A stretch of 64,000 nt of DNA from Microcystis panniformis FACHB-1757 (GTDB lineage: Bacteria > Cyanobacteriota > Cyanobacteriia > Cyanobacteriales > Microcystaceae). The stretch covers positions 3,596,001-3,660,000 of the forward strand of contig NZ_CP011339.1 in the NCBI RefSeq assembly GCF_001264245.1. Direction: 5' to 3'. Position numbers and translations under genes: made by a program. Below, piece by piece: positions 61,512 through 64,000 of this stretch. A model generated the notes under the pieces. That model was not told the origin of the DNA. It was given only the letters and a program-made list of their open reading frames with translations, and did no database searches. Numbering within the stretch: position 1 is the stretch's first letter; each line of letters opens with the position of its first letter.

Positions 61512-63221
61512 ATGTCGATCGATTTTCGCAATCTTAATACACTTTGGGGTTCTATTTTAGTCGAAACATTGGCCCGTTTGGGATTGAAGATAGGGGTGGT
61601 TTCTCCCGGATCGCGATCGACTCCTTTAACGATAGCCTTGGCAAGACATCCCCAGATTGAAGCTATTCCCATCTTAGACGAGCGCTCGGCCGCTTTTTTT
61701 GCCCTAGGATTAGCCAAACAATTGTATCAACCGGTGGTTTTAGTCTGCACTTCTGGCACTGCCACGGCTAATTTTTATCCCGCAGTCATTGAAGCAAAAG
61801 AAAGTCATGTCCCCTTATTAATTCTAACCGCCGATCGCCCCCCAGAATTGCGTCATGCTCACGCCGGTCAGACTATCGATCAAGTCAAACTCTACGGTAA
61901 TTATCCAAATTGGCAAGCGGAAATTAGCTGTCCTAGTGCCAATATCGAGCGTTTACGCTATCTCCGTCAAACTATCATCCACGCGTGGTGGCGCTGTCTC
62001 GATCCTGTCCCCGGAGTGGTGCATCTGAACTTACCATTTCGGGATCCCCTCGCACCAACTCCCGATCTAGAAATTAACAATTTAGAGGCTAATTTTGACC
62101 AAGAGGCTTTTTTTAGCCATATATCTCGGCAAAATATGCCAATTAACCACTCAATTCTCGAAATTCCTTCTTTACCCCCCCAAGGAATTATCATCGCGGG
62201 ATTAGCTTCCCCGCAAAACCCTGAAAGTTACTGTCAGGCGATCGCTGATTTAGCCCGATCGCAACAATATCCCGTCTTAGCGGAAGCTTTATCTCCTCTG
62301 CGAAACTATGCAGGGTTAAATCCCCATCTGATCACCACCTATGATTTATTATTGCGGAATCCTGCCATTAAAACCCAATTAACCCCCGATGTTGTCCTGC
62401 AAATTGGCGAATTACCCACCAGCAAAGAATTACGGACGTGGTTAGAAGAAATCGACTGTCCGCGCTGGATTATCGATCCCCATCCCGATAATTACGATCC
62501 TCTACAGGGAAAAACCGGACATCTCAGGGTAAATATCGAGCAATTAGGGGATTTATTCCCAGATAAAACCGATAATAACCAAGAATATCGGCAATTATGG
62601 CAAAAATTCGACCAGCAAGCTCGATTAACCATCGATCGCCTTTTGGCAGCAGAAACTAAACTGATTGAAGGTAAAATCCCCTGGCTGCTCTCCCAATACC
62701 TCCCCCCCCGCACCCCGATCTTTATCTCTAATAGTATGCCTGTTCGCTATGCCGAGTTTTTTAACCCGCCTAGCGATCGCCAAATTCGTCCCTATTTTAA
62801 TCGCGGGGCCAATGGCATCGACGGCAACCTCTCCACTGCTATAGGAATAGCTTATAAAAATGTCCCTAGTCTGCTATTAACGGGAGATTTAGCCCTATTA
62901 CACGACACAAATGGTTTTTTAATCAAAAAATATTTTGTTGGCTCCTTGACCATAATTTTAATCAATAACAAGGGGGGAGGTATTTTCCAGATGTTGCCGA
63001 TCGCCAAATTTGACCCTCCCTTTGAAGAATTTTTTGCCACTCCCCAAAATATCGACTTTTGCCAACTCTGTCACACCTACGGTATCGATTACCATTTAAT
63101 CAGTGATTGGACTGATTTTCAGGAAAAAATCGCAGTTTTACCAGAATCAGGTCTAAGATTACTAGAAATATCCTGCGATCGAGCTTTTAATACTCAATGG
63201 TTCCTCAGTAATTATGTGTAG
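61512..63221 (+). CDS. menD: SEPHCHC synthase MenD
   Basis: The ThDP-dependent enzyme of phylloquinone (photosystem I quinone) synthesis that adds 2-oxoglutarate to isochorismate. The 569-residue protein starts MSIDFRNLNTLWGSILVETL. It has the ThDP Glu region SPGSRSTPLTIALA and LDERSAAFFALGLA, and CTSGTATANFYPAVIEA. The ThDP/Mg site is GDLALLHDTNGF followed by LINNKGGGIFQMLP. It ends LEISCDRAFNTQWF. Full length for the family. It is divergent from the JAMM peptidase gene; the 279-bp gap contains no gene. Confidence 0.96.
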   Translation: MSIDFRNLNTLWGSILVETLARLGLKIGVVSPGSRSTPLTIALARHPQIEAIPILDERSAAFFALGLAKQLYQPVVLVCTSGTATANFYPAVIEAKESHVPLLILTADRPPELRHAHAGQTIDQVKLYGNYPNWQAEISCPSANIERLRYLRQTIIHAWWRCLDPVPGVVHLNLPFRDPLAPTPDLEINNLEANFDQEAFFSHISRQNMPINHSILEIPSLPPQGIIIAGLASPQNPESYCQAIADLARSQQYPVLAEALSPLRNYAGLNPHLITTYDLLLRNPAIKTQLTPDVVLQIGELPTSKELRTWLEEIDCPRWIIDPHPDNYDPLQGKTGHLRVNIEQLGDLFPDKTDNNQEYRQLWQKFDQQARLTIDRLLAAETKLIEGKIPWLLSQYLPPRTPIFISNSMPVRYAEFFNPPSDRQIRPYFNRGANGIDGNLSTAIGIAYKNVPSLLLTGDLALLHDTNGFLIKKYFVGSLTIILINNKGGGIFQMLPIAKFDPPFEEFFATPQNIDFCQLCHTYGIDYHLISDWTDFQEKIAVLPESGLRLLEISCDRAFNTQWFLSNYV

Positions 63222-63420
63222 GTTGTGGGGTGTGGGGTGTAGGGAGTGGGGTGTAGGGAAGTGGGGTGTGGGGAAGTGGGGAGAATAAAGCTGCCTATTG
63301 CCTATTGCAAGAGTGCCTATTGCCTATCCTGATAGGTAGCCTATGCTCAACGGATTTAGTATTAATTCCCTTTTTCGAGAAAGTGAATACAATGGGTGGA
63401 AAGCGCGTAAAAAAGGCCCG
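63222..63420. repeat. Low-complexity and dispersed repeats after menD
   Basis: 63225-63285 has TGGGGTGTGGGG/GTAGGG-like tandem units. 63290-63362 has TGCCTATTGCCTATTGC units and the CTCAACGGATTTAGTAT repeat that is also at 59091-59107. Confidence 0.75.
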
Positions 63421-64000
63421 ATGAATCGACAAAGACGGCAAAAATCCAGACAAATTTCTCTCCCTAGATATTCTATCTTTCCCCCGGAACAATGGCGATG
63501 GGGAGTGACTTCTTTGGTGATTAGTTTGGTCTTGTCCCTACTGATTTTAAAACTGAATAGCTCTAGTCTCTCCACTGCAACCATAGATATTTTTAATCCC
63601 TCCACTGTGGGGGAGAATTTAGCCGGTAAGAGTCTAGATGAGTTAGAAAAGCAGAAAATCGCCGAATTTTTGCAAATTGCCCCGCCAGAAACCGAATTAA
63701 CCCTCGAACGCTCTCCCTTGTTTATTCTCCACGATACAGCTTGGAGTATGACTGCGGGTAACATCGAAGAACAGAAAAAATATGCTCGCGGTCCGATGAA
63801 ATTGGGTCCGAATGTTTACATCCCCCGCAAACCGAATTCCAGGGATAGAGATATTTTAGACTCGATCGCCCGGCCTTTTTTTGAACGTCACCGTCCCACG
63901 GCCACTTTTTATGAACAAGCAGCCGAAATGCTGCCCGCAGACACCAGAGATCAATTAGTGCGTCAACTGTGGCAACTTACCCCAGAAACCATCCGCGTCA
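63421..64000 (+). CDS. Membrane-anchored protein of unknown function (partial, runs off right edge)
   Basis: The first 193 codons are present. A basic N-terminus (MNRQRRQKSRQISLPRYS) and one membrane helix at about 31-48 (TSLVISLVLSLLILKL) suggest type II topology. The outer part has LERSPLFILHDTAW, MKLGPNVYIPRKPNSRD and FFERHRPTATFYEQAAEML. The HDT motif reminds one of amidase-like or peptidoglycan-linked proteins, but I cannot confirm that. A short overlapping frame upstream ends at the ATGA of this start. No function is claimed. Confidence 0.7.
   Translation, partial: MNRQRRQKSRQISLPRYSIFPPEQWRWGVTSLVISLVLSLLILKLNSSSLSTATIDIFNPSTVGENLAGKSLDELEKQKIAEFLQIAPPETELTLERSPLFILHDTAWSMTAGNIEEQKKYARGPMKLGPNVYIPRKPNSRDRDILDSIARPFFERHRPTATFYEQAAEMLPADTRDQLVRQLWQLTPETIRV

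Overview
The window is a chromosomal segment of a bloom-forming unicellular cyanobacterium. The gene content (lone psbD, psaK, ycf46/ycf35-type genes, UPF0367, menD for phylloquinone, a PEP-CTERM protein, a BgtA/BgtB-type amino-acid transporter), the abundant HIP1-type GCGATCGC sites, the moderate-to-low G+C, the 7-bp STRR repeats and the very high load of insertion sequences and miniature elements all fit Microcystis, most likely M. aeruginosa. This assignment is inferred from recognised families; no search was run.

Layout. 1-3359: remains of a type I restriction system on the minus strand, an hsdS running off the left edge and an hsdR broken by two frameshifts. 3589-13858: housekeeping and metal-handling genes (M1 aminopeptidase with HEAT repeats, small membrane protein, COG0523 metallochaperone GTPase, Mn/Zn-binding lipoprotein, thrS, purC, coaE, an ECF-type T component). 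14232-22495: lytic transglycosylase, cysC, ABC exporter, sfsA, NYN-domain protein, EcfA-like ATPase and a UPF0367 protein, with the exporter-to-EcfA block bounded by inverted copies of a repeat. 23038-26686: an IS630-family element, then a type II restriction-modification pair (m5C methyltransferase plus a Bpu10I/DdeI-like endonuclease). 27229-28958: monocistronic psbD, of the psbD2 kind, and a secreted DUF3011 protein. 29144-31163: an ISL3-family element, miniature elements and a RelE-type toxin-antitoxin pair. 31525-35896: psaK, trpF, folE, a short-chain dehydrogenase, a membrane protein and a lipoprotein.

35930-51560 is a mobile-element graveyard. It contains three IS200/IS605-type elements (two with broken tnpB and one with no ORF but a strongly structured RNA-like body), two IS1 copies, two inverted ISAs1-type copies sitting in the same target sequence of a GATAAGGGG repeat array, a degenerate ISL3 copy nested inside one of them, a group II intron domain V/VI stub, and many MITEs. 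Ordinary cargo survives inside it: a PEP-CTERM protein, bgtB/bgtA and a WbsX-type glycan enzyme.

51666-54898 holds a ribbon-helix-helix protein, the Ycf46-type AAA ATPase, a Ycf35 protein and a methyltransferase. 55119-57941 is a STAND (NB-ARC/TPR) regulator whose N-terminal segment is cut off by one in-frame TGA and whose TPR array consists of near-identical 120-bp units. Two tandem duplicated coiled-coil membrane proteins follow. 59120-61232 is a three-gene minus-strand operon (LpxB-related protein, CbiG C-terminal-like protein, JAMM peptidase). menD and the start of a membrane-anchored protein close the window.

The most interesting objects are the ORF-less IS605-like element with a candidate omega RNA (37634-38013), the split STAND gene, the ISAs1 copies that share one target sequence, and the set of miniature elements whose insertion boundaries can be read directly from interrupted sequences and target duplications.
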